A stretch of 64,000 nt of DNA from NCBI RefSeq assembly GCF_000378945.1, contig NZ_KB900539.1, positions 2,809,234 through 2,873,233 of the forward strand. Reading direction: 5' to 3'. Shown in pieces: positions 42,518 through 50,970 of this stretch; within the stretch, counting starts at the first letter, position 1, and each line of letters begins with the position of its first letter. Source of the DNA: Methyloversatilis universalis EHg5 (GTDB lineage: Bacteria; Pseudomonadota; Gammaproteobacteria; Burkholderiales; Rhodocyclaceae). A program made the translations under genes and the position numbers. The notes under the pieces were generated by a model. It did not search any database. It was not told where the DNA came from and saw only the letters and a program-made list of their open reading frames with translations.

Positions 42518-44887
42518 TCAGGCACGCAGCCTTGCGCCGAATTCACGCTGTGCGTGGTTCACCAGTTCCTGCACGGCGGCGTCGACTTCCGCGTCCGCCA
42601 AAGTACGTTCAGTATCTTGCATAAGTATACGGAAAGCAAAGCTCTTTTCCGACTCTGCAATACCCTTGCCCTGATACAGATCGAACAGCGCGATGTCCTG
42701 CACGATGGCCGGCGCCTTGGCCTTCAGACCGTCCATGACGGCCTGTGCCGAGGTCGCACGCGGCAGCAGCAGCGCGATGTCGCGACGCACCGAAGGCTGA
42801 CGCGACTGGGTGCGGTGGCTGGGCATGGTGCGGTCGAGCAGCGGCTCGACATCCAGTTCGAACAGCACCGGTGCGCTGCCGAGTTCGTAACGCTGCACCA
42901 GTTCCGGATGCAGCTCGCCGATGTGGCCGATCACTGCGCCGTCCAGACGGATCGACGCCGAACGACCCGGGTGCAACGCTGGATGTACGGCCACCGCGAA
43001 GGTCGCCTGGCGCGGCCAGAGCAGCGCTTCGACATCGGCCTTCACATCGAAGAAATCGACCGCGCGGGTGGGCGAACCCCACTGTTCGGTGTGTACGCCG
43101 CCCCAGGCGAGCGCGGCGATACGCAGCGTCTGCGCGTAGCCGGCCACCGGACGCGCGTCGGCATCATTTGCGAAGCAGCGACCGATCTCGAACACGCGCA
43201 CGCGGTCGATCTGACGACGGCGGTTGGTCGCGACGTTGTCCACCAGGCCGCCGATCAGCGACGAGCGCATGACCGACATCTGGCTGGCAATCGGATTGGC
43301 CAGCACCACCGGCGCATTGTTGCCGGCAAAGTCGTGCTCCCACGCCTTCTCGACGAAGGCGAAGTTGATCACTTCCTGATAGTCGCGACCGGCCAGCAGA
43401 TGGCGCAGCGCGAACGCGCCACGACGCGCTTCCGGCAGCTCGGGCATGGCCAGGCGACCGGTCGGCGGCACGGTCGGAATATTGTCGTAGCCGTGCAGAC
43501 GGGCCAGTTCCTCGATCAGATCGACTTCGATCTCGATATCGAAACGCCAGCTCGGCGGCTGCACCACGAAATCGCCGCCATCCCGCTCGAAGGCGAGCCC
43601 GAGCCGGCCGAGCAGCGTGGCGATCTGGTCGTCACTGAACTTCACGCCAAGCACGCGGGTGGCGCGTGCCGGACGCAGGCGCACCGGCGTGCGTGCCGGC
43701 AGCTGCGTGGTCTGGTCATCGACCGGACCGGCTTCGCCGCCGCACAGTTCAAGGATGAGCTGGGTGACGCGCTCGACACCGGCCACGGTGTCGGCAAAAT
43801 CAACGCCACGCTCGAAGCGGTGGGCCGCTTCGCTGGAGAAAGCGTAACGGCGGGCACGCCCCTGGATCGCATCCGGATGCCAGAAAGCGGCTTCAACGTA
43901 CACGTTGCGGGTGTCGTCGGTGCAGGAGGTCGACGCGCCGCCCATGATGCCGGCGAAGCTTTCGACACCGGCGTCGTCCGCGATCACGCCGCAGTCCGCG
44001 GTCAGTTCTATGGTCTGGTCGTTCAGCAGCTTCAGTGTTTCACCCGGCTGCGCCCAGCGCACGGTGAGCCCGCCCTGCACGCGATCAAGATCGAACACGT
44101 GATTGGGCCGGTTCATTTCCAGCATGACGTAGTTGGAAATATCGACCAGCACAGACAGCGAACGCATGCCGGCGCGTTCGAGCCGGCGCTTCATCCAGTC
44201 CGGCGTCGCGGCGCGCGCATTCACATTGCGGATGACGCGACCGGAAAAGCGGCCGCACAGGTCCGCGTCCGCGATGTTCACCGTCAGGCGGTCGGCGATG
44301 CTCACCGGTGCCGCCTTGACTTCCGGCAGACAGACCGGCGCGCCGGTCAGCGCGGACACTTCACGCGCGATGCCGGTCATGCCGAAACAGTCCGCGCGGT
44401 TGGGCGTGAGCTTGATGACGAACACGCTGTCGTCAAGATCGAGATAGTCGCGGATGCTGGTGCCGACCGGCGCATCGGCCGGCAGCGCGAGCAGACCGGA
44501 CGCTTCGTCGGAAATGCCCAGTTCGCGCGCCGAACACAGCATGCCGCTGCTCTCTACGCCGCGCAGCTTGGCACGCTTGATGTCGATGCCCGGCAGCTTC
44601 GCGCCCACGGTGGCGCACGGCACCTTCATGCCGGCAGCCACGTTCGGCGCACCGCACACGATCTGCAGCGGCTCGCCGCCGGCATTCACCTGGCACACGC
44701 GCAGACGGTCAGCATCCGGATGCGGCGCAACCGCCAGCACTTCGGCCACCACCACGCCGTTGAAGGCGGCCGCTGCCGGCTCGAGCTCCTCGACTTCGAG
44801 GCCGGCCATGGTCAGCAGATGAGACAGGGCAGCGGTGTCGATCGCCGGATCGACGAAGCTGCGCAACCACTTTTCGGAAAATTGCAT
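42518..44887 (-). CDS. pheT: Phenylalanine-tRNA ligase beta subunit
   Basis: Large subunit (789 residues) of the alpha2beta2 enzyme that charges tRNA-Phe. Domains in order: N-terminal MQFSEKWLRSFVDPAIDTAA, tRNA-binding domain (VVAEVLAVAPHPDADRLRVC), B3/B4 editing domain, B5 (TPVRLRPARATRVLGVKFSD), pseudo-catalytic domain and FDX-ACB anticodon-binding domain at the end (PSVRRDIALLLPRATSAQAV). Full length. Follows pheS by 12 bp. Confidence 0.97.
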   Translation of the reverse strand: MQFSEKWLRSFVDPAIDTAALSHLLTMAGLEVEELEPAAAAFNGVVVAEVLAVAPHPDADRLRVCQVNAGGEPLQIVCGAPNVAAGMKVPCATVGAKLPGIDIKRAKLRGVESSGMLCSARELGISDEASGLLALPADAPVGTSIRDYLDLDDSVFVIKLTPNRADCFGMTGIAREVSALTGAPVCLPEVKAAPVSIADRLTVNIADADLCGRFSGRVIRNVNARAATPDWMKRRLERAGMRSLSVLVDISNYVMLEMNRPNHVFDLDRVQGGLTVRWAQPGETLKLLNDQTIELTADCGVIADDAGVESFAGIMGGASTSCTDDTRNVYVEAAFWHPDAIQGRARRYAFSSEAAHRFERGVDFADTVAGVERVTQLILELCGGEAGPVDDQTTQLPARTPVRLRPARATRVLGVKFSDDQIATLLGRLGLAFERDGGDFVVQPPSWRFDIEIEVDLIEELARLHGYDNIPTVPPTGRLAMPELPEARRGAFALRHLLAGRDYQEVINFAFVEKAWEHDFAGNNAPVVLANPIASQMSVMRSSLIGGLVDNVATNRRRQIDRVRVFEIGRCFANDADARPVAGYAQTLRIAALAWGGVHTEQWGSPTRAVDFFDVKADVEALLWPRQATFAVAVHPALHPGRSASIRLDGAVIGHIGELHPELVQRYELGSAPVLFELDVEPLLDRTMPSHRTQSRQPSVRRDIALLLPRATSAQAVMDGLKAKAPAIVQDIALFDLYQGKGIAESEKSFAFRILMQDTERTLADAEVDAAVQELVNHAQREFGARLRA

Positions 44888-44899
44888 GTCGGAGAACCC

Positions 44900-45937
<1,038 letters not shown>

Positions 45938-45958
45938 CTACCCACTGAATTCAGGAAC

Positions 45959-45987
45959 AAAAAAAGGAGGCCAGGCCTCCTTTTTTT
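45959..45987 (-). terminator. Strong terminator-like hairpin between rplT and pheS
   Basis: AAAAAAAGGAGGCC-T-GGCCTCCTTTTTTT on the minus strand: a 14-bp pairing around a single central base, ending in seven T. It lies 13 bp after the rplT stop and 27 bp before pheS. Either it ends the rplT message or it attenuates pheST. Confidence 0.8.
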
Positions 45988-46000
45988 GCGTCTTGCACGC

Positions 46001-46360
46001 TCAGGCGGCGAGCTTGGCCTTGGCTTGGTTCGCGATGGCTGCGAACGCGGCCTTGTCGAACACGGCGAGGTCAGCCAGCACCTTGCGGTCGACCTGGATC
46101 GAAGCCTTGTTCAGGCCGTTGATCAGGGCCGAATAGGTCATGCCCAGTTCGCGGGCAGCGGCGTTGATACGCACGATCCACAGCGAACGGAACTGACGCT
46201 TGCGTTGACGACGGTCGCGGTAGGCATACTGCCCCGCCTTCATCACCGCTTCTTTGGCGATGCGATATACGCTCTTGCGACGGCCGCGGTAACCCTTGGC
46301 CTGATCGAGGACTTTCTTGTGGCGGGCGCGCGCCGTTACACCACGCTTGACTCTGGGCAT
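46001..46360 (-). CDS. rplT: 50S ribosomal protein L20
   Basis: Large-subunit protein of 119 residues, basic N-terminus [20 protein letters not shown], core [20 protein letters not shown] and [20 protein letters not shown]. In E. coli L20 also represses its own operon. Follows rpmI by 12 bp. Confidence 0.97.
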   Translation of the reverse strand: MPRVKRGVTARARHKKVLDQAKGYRGRRKSVYRIAKEAVMKAGQYAYRDRRQRKRQFRSLWIVRINAAARELGMTYSALINGLNKASIQVDRKVLADLAVFDKAAFAAIANQAKAKLAA

Positions 46361-46372
46361 CTCTGGGTCTCC

Positions 46373-46570
46373 TTACGCGTAGGGCAACATGTTGCGGACG
46401 CGTGCGTCGTCCGTGGCGTGCACCGCCGTGGTACCGCGAAGCTGACGCTTCGACTTGGTGGTTTTCTTGGTAAGGATGTGGCGCTTGAACGCCTGCGAAC
46501 GCTTGATGCTGCCGCTCGCCCGGACCTTGAAGCGCTTGGAAGCGCCCTTCTTGGTCTTCATCTTGGGCAT
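46373..46570 (-). CDS. rpmI: 50S ribosomal protein L35
   Basis: Basic ribosomal protein of 65 residues with [20 protein letters not shown] and [19 protein letters not shown]. Standard infC-rpmI-rplT order. Confidence 0.97.
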   Translation of the reverse strand: MPKMKTKKGASKRFKVRASGSIKRSQAFKRHILTKKTTKSKRQLRGTTAVHATDDARVRNMLPYA

Positions 46571-46695
46571 GACAAAACTCCATTTATGTCATCTTCACAG
46601 GTGGCGGCGAACCTCTCGCTGCACTTTCGGACCCATGAACACTTTTTTTGCCGGCGCTTTCACGCCAGCGACGCGGAACCGGAGCTCCGCGCATC

Positions 46696-46711
46696 GCCGG
46701 GTTTCCCCGGC
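46696..46711 (-). promoter_or_regulatory. GNRA-capped hairpin between infC and rpmI
   Basis: In the RNA sense GCCGGG-GAAA-CCCGGC is a perfect stem with a GNRA loop, in the 158-bp infC-rpmI gap. This gap is where L20 binds its own message in other bacteria; here a role is only suggested. Confidence 0.4.
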
Positions 46712-46728
46712 AGATTCTTCAGTCCGTC

Positions 46729-47253
46729 TCAGGACTTCTTCTTCTGCGGCGCCAGCACCATGATGAGCTGACGACCTTCCAGCTTCGGGAACTGCTCGAC
46801 CACCGCCACCGCTTCGAGATCGCTCTTCACGCGCTCAAGCAGTCGCATACCGAATTCCTGGTGGGCCATTTCGCGGCCGCGGAAGCGGAGCGTCACTTTC
46901 GCCTTGTCGCCATCCAGCAGGAAGCGGTTCAGATTGCGCAGCTTGATCTGGTAGTCGCCCTCGTCCGTACCCGGACGGAACTTCACTTCCTTGACTTGGA
47001 TCTGCTTCTGCTTCGACTTTGCCTCGGCAGCGCGCTTTGCTTCCTGGTACTTGAACTTGCCGAAGTCCATTAGACGACAGACCGGCGGCTTGGCAAGCGG
47101 CGCAATTTCGACCAGATCGAGCCCGGCTTCTTCCGCCATGGCCAATGCCTGGCGTGAAGACATGATCCCGAGCTGCTCACCTTCGTCGCCTACGAGGCGG
47201 ATTTCAGGTGCGTTGATCTCCGAATTGGTGCGCTGCGATTTTTGCTGACTGAT
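46729..47253 (-). CDS. infC: Translation initiation factor IF-3, probable AUC start
   Basis: Initiation factor of 174 residues. N-domain starts [20 protein letters not shown], linker [21 protein letters not shown]-domain [20 protein letters not shown]. The conserved N-terminus begins right after an ATC codon at 47253-47251, which has GGGAG 7 nt upstream; ATG at 47316 is in frame but lies inside thrS without a site. A rare AUC start fits IF-3, which discriminates against such codons and thereby controls itself (AUU in E. coli). 25 bp after thrS. Confidence 0.94.
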   Translation of the reverse strand: MSQQKSQRTNSEINAPEIRLVGDEGEQLGIMSSRQALAMAEEAGLDLVEIAPLAKPPVCRLMDFGKFKYQEAKRAAEAKSKQKQIQVKEVKFRPGTDEGDYQIKLRNLNRFLLDGDKAKVTLRFRGREMAHQEFGMRLLERVKSDLEAVAVVEQFPKLEGRQLIMVLAPQKKKS

Positions 47254-47278
47254 GCTCGTGCTCCCGAGACGAAAAAAA

Positions 47279-49201
47279 TCAAGCCGTGCGATCGATGCCC
47301 CTGTTCGCGATTTCATCAGCCAGACGCTGAATCAGGTCGCTGAGAGACATCTGCCCGAGGTCGATATTGCCGCGGGCACGCACGGCCACCACGTTGGCTG
47401 CCTTCTCCTTGTCGCCGACGACGATCTGGTAAGGCAGCTTTTGCAAGCTATGTTCGCGGATTTTATAGTTAATTTTCTCGCCGCGCAAATCGCATTCGAC
47501 CCGAAGACCGGCTTCGCGTAGCGCGTTTGCAACGTTTTGCGCGTATTCGGCCTGCGCTTCCGTGATGCTCATCACCACCAGCTGCACCGGCGCCAGCCAC
47601 AGCGGGAAGTTACCGGCGTGATTTTCGATCAGGATGCCGATGAAGCGCTCGAGCGATCCGAGCACTGCGCGATGCAGCATGACCGGGCGCTGGCGGGTGT
47701 TGTCTTCCGCAACGTATTCGGCGTGCAGACGTTCAGGCAGCACGAAATCGAGCTGCAGCGTGCCGCACTGCCACGAGCGGCCGATCGCGTCCTTGATGTG
47801 GTACTCGATCTTCGGACCATAGAAGGCGCCCTCGCCCGGCAGCTCTTCCCATTGCATGCCGGACGCCGAGAGCGCATCGCGCAGACCGGCTTCGGCGCGG
47901 TCCCACACATCATCCGAACCGGCACGCTTGGGCGGACGCAGCGACAGCTTGACCGCCACGTCGGTGAAGCCGAAATCGCGGTACACGGTCTGCAGCAGTT
48001 CGTTGAAAGCGATCACTTCCGACGTGATCTGGCCTTCGGTGCAGAAGATGTGGGCATCATCCTGCACGAAGCCGCGCACCCGCATCAGACCGTGCAGCGC
48101 GCCGGACGGCTCGTTGCGATGGCAGGAGCCGAACTCGGCGATACGCAGCGGGAGGTCGCGGTAGGAATGCAGCGAGTTGTTGAAGATCTGCACGTGGCCC
48201 GGGCAGTTCATCGGTTTCACCGCGTAGTCGCGCTTTTCCGACTCGGTGGTGAACATGTTCTCGCGGTAGTTCTCCCAGTGACCCGATTTCTCCCAAAGCA
48301 CGCGGTCCATCATCAGCGGCGTCTTCACCTCGCGGTAGCCGGCGCGGTCGAGCGCAGTACGCATGTACTGCTCGATCTGCTGCCACACCACCCAGCCCTT
48401 CGGGTGCCAGAACACCATGCCCGGCGCCTCTTCCTGCATGTGGAACAGGTCGAGCTGCTTGGCCAGGCGGCGGTGATCGCGCTTTTCCGCCTCTTCCAGC
48501 ATGTTGAGGTAGGCGTCCTGCTCGTCCTTCTTCGCCCAGGCGGTGCCATAGACGCGCTGGAGCATTTCGTTCTTCGCGTCACCGCGCCAGTAGGCGCCGG
48601 CCACCTTCATCAGCTTGAACACCTTGAGCTTGCCGGTGGACGGCACGTGCGGGCCGCGGCACAGATCGATGAAATCGCCCTCGCGGTACAGCGACACATC
48701 CTGATCGGCCGGAATCGACGCGATGATTTCCGCTTTGTAGTGCTCGCCGATGGACTTGAAGAAGTCGACCGCCTTGTCGCGCGGCCATACCTCGCGGGTC
48801 ACCGGGACGTCCTTCTTCGCCAGTTCGGCCATGCGCTGCTCGATCGCCACCAGATCTTCCGGCGTGAACGGGCGCTTGTACGAGAAGTCGTAATAGAAGC
48901 CGTTGTCGATCACCGGACCGATGGTGACCTGGGCGTCCGGAAACAGCTCCTTCACCGCGTAGGCCAGCAGGTGGGCGGTGGAGTGGCGGATGGTGTCCAG
49001 GCCGTCGGCGTCCTTGTCGGTCACGATGGCCAGTTGCGCATCGTTCTCGATCACGAAGGAGGTGTCGACCAGCTTGCCATCAACACGACCAGCCAGCGCC
49101 GCCTTGGCAAGACCGGCGCCGATCGAGGCGGCGACGTCGCGCACCGACACGGCGGATTCGAAACTGCGGACCGAACCATCAGGCAGGGTGATGTTGACCA
49201 T
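47279..49201 (-). CDS. thrS: Threonine-tRNA ligase
   Basis: Class II synthetase of 640 residues. TGS domain at the N-terminus ([20 protein letters not shown]), editing domain with [20 protein letters not shown], catalytic core ([20 protein letters not shown], the zinc Cys in NCPGH), and anticodon-binding domain ([20 protein letters not shown]). Start ATG 49201 has GGAGCACCGCC upstream; the frame extends 25 codons further without support. A terminator hairpin and a short Thr-containing leader ORF lie directly upstream. Confidence 0.97.
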   Translation of the reverse strand: MVNITLPDGSVRSFESAVSVRDVAASIGAGLAKAALAGRVDGKLVDTSFVIENDAQLAIVTDKDADGLDTIRHSTAHLLAYAVKELFPDAQVTIGPVIDNGFYYDFSYKRPFTPEDLVAIEQRMAELAKKDVPVTREVWPRDKAVDFFKSIGEHYKAEIIASIPADQDVSLYREGDFIDLCRGPHVPSTGKLKVFKLMKVAGAYWRGDAKNEMLQRVYGTAWAKKDEQDAYLNMLEEAEKRDHRRLAKQLDLFHMQEEAPGMVFWHPKGWVVWQQIEQYMRTALDRAGYREVKTPLMMDRVLWEKSGHWENYRENMFTTESEKRDYAVKPMNCPGHVQIFNNSLHSYRDLPLRIAEFGSCHRNEPSGALHGLMRVRGFVQDDAHIFCTEGQITSEVIAFNELLQTVYRDFGFTDVAVKLSLRPPKRAGSDDVWDRAEAGLRDALSASGMQWEELPGEGAFYGPKIEYHIKDAIGRSWQCGTLQLDFVLPERLHAEYVAEDNTRQRPVMLHRAVLGSLERFIGILIENHAGNFPLWLAPVQLVVMSITEAQAEYAQNVANALREAGLRVECDLRGEKINYKIREHSLQKLPYQIVVGDKEKAANVVAVRARGNIDLGQMSLSDLIQRLADEIANRGIDRTA

Positions 49202-49254
49202 GGCGGTGCTCCGGAAATCGGTAACGGGGATGTAATGAAATCTATGGACGAAAA

Positions 49255-49280
49255 AAAAGTGCGGCCTTGGCCGCACTTTT
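49255..49280 (-). terminator. Terminator upstream of thrS (attenuator or tRNA-Val terminator)
   Basis: AAAAGTGCGGCC-TT-GGCCGCACTTTT, a 12-bp stem; on the minus strand it ends in a run of eight T. It stands 53 bp before the thrS ATG and 41 bp after the leader-ORF stop. It could end the tRNA-Val transcript or attenuate thrS. Confidence 0.85.
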
Positions 49281-49287
49281 CTGTCTG

Positions 49288-49305
49288 CGCACGTCAGAAC
49301 GTGCG
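49288..49305 (-). promoter_or_regulatory. Second leader hairpin before the thrS terminator
   Basis: CGCACGT-CAGA-ACGTGCG, a 7-bp stem 7 bp before the terminator. Its CGCAC arm could alternatively pair with GTGCG of the terminator 5' arm, as in attenuators. Confidence 0.45.
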
Positions 49306-49321
49306 TCTTTGGCTGCAGGCC

Positions 49322-49366
49322 TCAGGCAGTGATCGATACCGGGGTGAAACGAGTTCGCGGTGTCAT
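49322..49366 (-). CDS. Putative thrS leader peptide (14 aa, 4 Thr)
   Basis: Short frame MTPRTRFTPVSITA with four Thr in 14 residues, encoded by ACA, ACT, ACC and ACT. AAAGG lies 7 nt before the ATG. It begins 31 bp after the tRNA-Val 3' end, and its stop is followed by two hairpins, the second a T-tailed terminator, and then thrS. This is the layout of a transcription attenuator that senses charged tRNA-Thr. The frame is short, so chance cannot be excluded. Confidence 0.4.
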   Translation of the reverse strand: MTPRTRFTPVSITA

Positions 49367-49397
49367 AACGCTGCCTTTCAAGCCCTGCAGTGTGTGT

Positions 49398-49474
49398 TGG
49401 TAGGCGCGATTGGACTCGAACCAACGACCCCCACCATGTCAAGGTGGTGCTCTAACCAGCTGAGCTACGCGCCT
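49398..49474 (-). tRNA. tRNA-Val (anticodon GAC)
   Basis: Cloverleaf on the minus strand: acceptor AGGCGCG/CGCGCCT, D-arm GCTC/GAGC, anticodon stem CCACC/GGTGG with loop TTGACAT (anticodon GAC), T-arm GTTGG-TTCGAGT-CCAAT, discriminator A and encoded CCA. 77 nt. Confidence 0.96.
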
Positions 49475-49488
49475 GAAGAGAGGGAGCA

Positions 49489-49516
49489 AGTATAGCGAAA
49501 ACTCGCCCCTGTTCAA
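49489..49516 (-). promoter_or_regulatory. Promoter of tRNA-Val
   Basis: On the minus strand TTGAAC (49516-49511), a 16-bp spacer and TATACT (49494-49489). Start near 49482, 8 nt before the tRNA. It could also serve the thrS leader. Confidence 0.7.
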
Positions 49517-49539
49517 GACATTTTTTCACGCCGGCTGAT

Positions 49540-50331
49540 TCAGGCGATTTTCCACGCCGCCAGATATTCCTTCCAGTGCTCGCCGGGCTGGGTCGCCAGC
49601 CACTCGCGCACGAAGGCGATCTCGGCGTCGTACTGCACGCGGTCGAGCGCGCCGCGCATCAGCTGGAAGCGCTGGAACACCAGGAAAGTGTTCAGTACGT
49701 CGGTTTCGCAGTAGTCGCGGATGCTGGCGATCTCGCCGCGCTGCCAGGCGCCCCACACCGCCGATCCGTCCATGCCCAGCTTGCCCGGAAAGCCGATCAG
49801 CTTGGCCAGATCGTCGAGCGGTGCGTTGCCGCGACCCTGGTAGAGCGCGAGCAGGTCCATCAGGTCCAGATGGCGCGAATGGTAGCGGCTGATGTAATTG
49901 TTCCACTTGAACTCGCGCGCGTCCGGGCCGTCGCCCTCGCCCATTTCCCAGTAGCGCGGCGCGGTCACGCCGTGGATCAGGCCGCGGTAGTGCAGCACCG
50001 GCAGATCGAAGCCGGCGCCGTTCCACGACACGATCTGCGGCGTGAGTTTCTCGATGCCTTCGTAGAAGCGCTGGATGATCTGCCCTTCGCCGTTCTCCGG
50101 CTCGGACAGCGACCACACCTTCAGCGACTTCGCGTCGCGCAGCGCGCACGAAATGACCACCACCCGCTGCAGATGCAGCGGCAGGAAATCGTGCCCGACC
50201 GCAGCGCGCCGCTGCTGGAAGGCGAATTCCGCAACTTCGGCGTCAGACAGTTCGTCCGGCAGATTGTTGAGCGTGCGTATGCCGGCGATGTCCGGAATGC
50301 TTTCGATGTCGAATACGAGTACGGCAGCCAT
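49540..50331 (-). CDS. 3'-5' exonuclease, PolB-exonuclease-like
   Basis: DnaQ-fold exonuclease of 263 residues (DNA_pol_B_exo2 type). ExoI is VLVFDIESIPDIAGI with the D-x-E pair, ExoII is IVSWNGAGFDLPVL with the Asp, and ExoIII IRDYCETDVLNTFLVFQRF supplies the last Asp. No polymerase domain. Such proteins act as stand-alone proofreading-like nucleases or RNA processing enzymes; its substrate is unknown. Start 50331 is the ATG that places the ExoI motif at the N-terminus. Confidence 0.88.
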   Translation of the reverse strand: MAAVLVFDIESIPDIAGIRTLNNLPDELSDAEVAEFAFQQRRAAVGHDFLPLHLQRVVVISCALRDAKSLKVWSLSEPENGEGQIIQRFYEGIEKLTPQIVSWNGAGFDLPVLHYRGLIHGVTAPRYWEMGEGDGPDAREFKWNNYISRYHSRHLDLMDLLALYQGRGNAPLDDLAKLIGFPGKLGMDGSAVWGAWQRGEIASIRDYCETDVLNTFLVFQRFQLMRGALDRVQYDAEIAFVREWLATQPGEHWKEYLAAWKIA

Positions 50332-50366
50332 GTGGAATGTCGAATGACCTTGTGTTGTTCGTTGAG

Positions 50367-50777
50367 TTACTTGCGTGACCACTGGCCGCCCGACTGGACG
50401 TACCAGCCGGGCTGGGCGCGTTCGATCCAGCGCTGGGCGAAGGTGTTGCGGATGTCCGCTTCCCATTCCGGATGACCGTTGGCGCGCGCGATCTCGCGGT
50501 AGAGCGCGGCGCGATCCGCGTTTTCCTGCGCCACCAGCCCCTGCACCGCCTGCCGTTGCGCCAGCGGCACCGCGCTGGCATCGCGCAGCGCGACAGCGCC
50601 GTCGGCGCCGAGGCCGACCGCCCCCGAGGCGTAGTGCGGCGCGAGCTGCGCGTGCCGCGCCTGCATGCCGGACTTGATCTGGCTGATCGCCGGCGTGTTG
50701 ATTTCGAGATTGCCCTGGGCCCAGGCGGCAGACGCCACCAGCGCGGCGAGCAGCGCAATGCGCTTCAGTGCGTTCAT
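50367..50777 (-). CDS. ydbL: YdbL family periplasmic protein (DUF1318)
   Basis: Periplasmic protein of 136 residues with a signal peptide (NALKRIALLAALVASAAWAQ) and the DUF1318 core NTPAISQIKSGMQARHAQLA, GAVGLGADGAVALRD and LVAQENADRAALYREIARAN. It is the last gene of ydbH-ynbE-ydbL, a group linked to phospholipid transfer between inner and outer membranes. It overlaps ynbE by 4 bp. ATG 50777 has GAAGGG upstream; an in-frame GTG/ATG further out lacks support. Confidence 0.88.
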   Translation of the reverse strand: MNALKRIALLAALVASAAWAQGNLEINTPAISQIKSGMQARHAQLAPHYASGAVGLGADGAVALRDASAVPLAQRQAVQGLVAQENADRAALYREIARANGHPEWEADIRNTFAQRWIERAQPGWYVQSGGQWSRK

Positions 50778-50947
50778 GGCTGGTTCCCTTCTGGCTTCGC
50801 GCCCTGTTCCTTCTTCAGCTGCCACACCTCGTCGATGATGCGGTCAGCCGCCTTCTCGGCTGCGGCAGCCGGAAAATAGATGTTGATGGTGACGCAGCCG
50901 GACAGCATCGCGGCCGCGATCAGCAGTGCGTACAGCGGTCTGTTCAT
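50774..50947 (-). CDS. ynbE: YnbE family small lipoprotein
   Basis: Outer-membrane lipoprotein of 57 residues. Signal with lipobox MLSGC (Cys18), followed by the family core VTINIYFPAAAAEKAADRII and DEVWQLKKEQG. In E. coli YnbE stacks as beta strands on YdbH to complete the periplasmic bridge. GAGGA 6 nt before ATG 50947 sets the start. Confidence 0.9.
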   Translation of the reverse strand: MNRPLYALLIAAAMLSGCVTINIYFPAAAAEKAADRIIDEVWQLKKEQGAKPEGNQP

Positions 50948-50970
50948 TGCATTCCTCGTTTCACGGTCGC

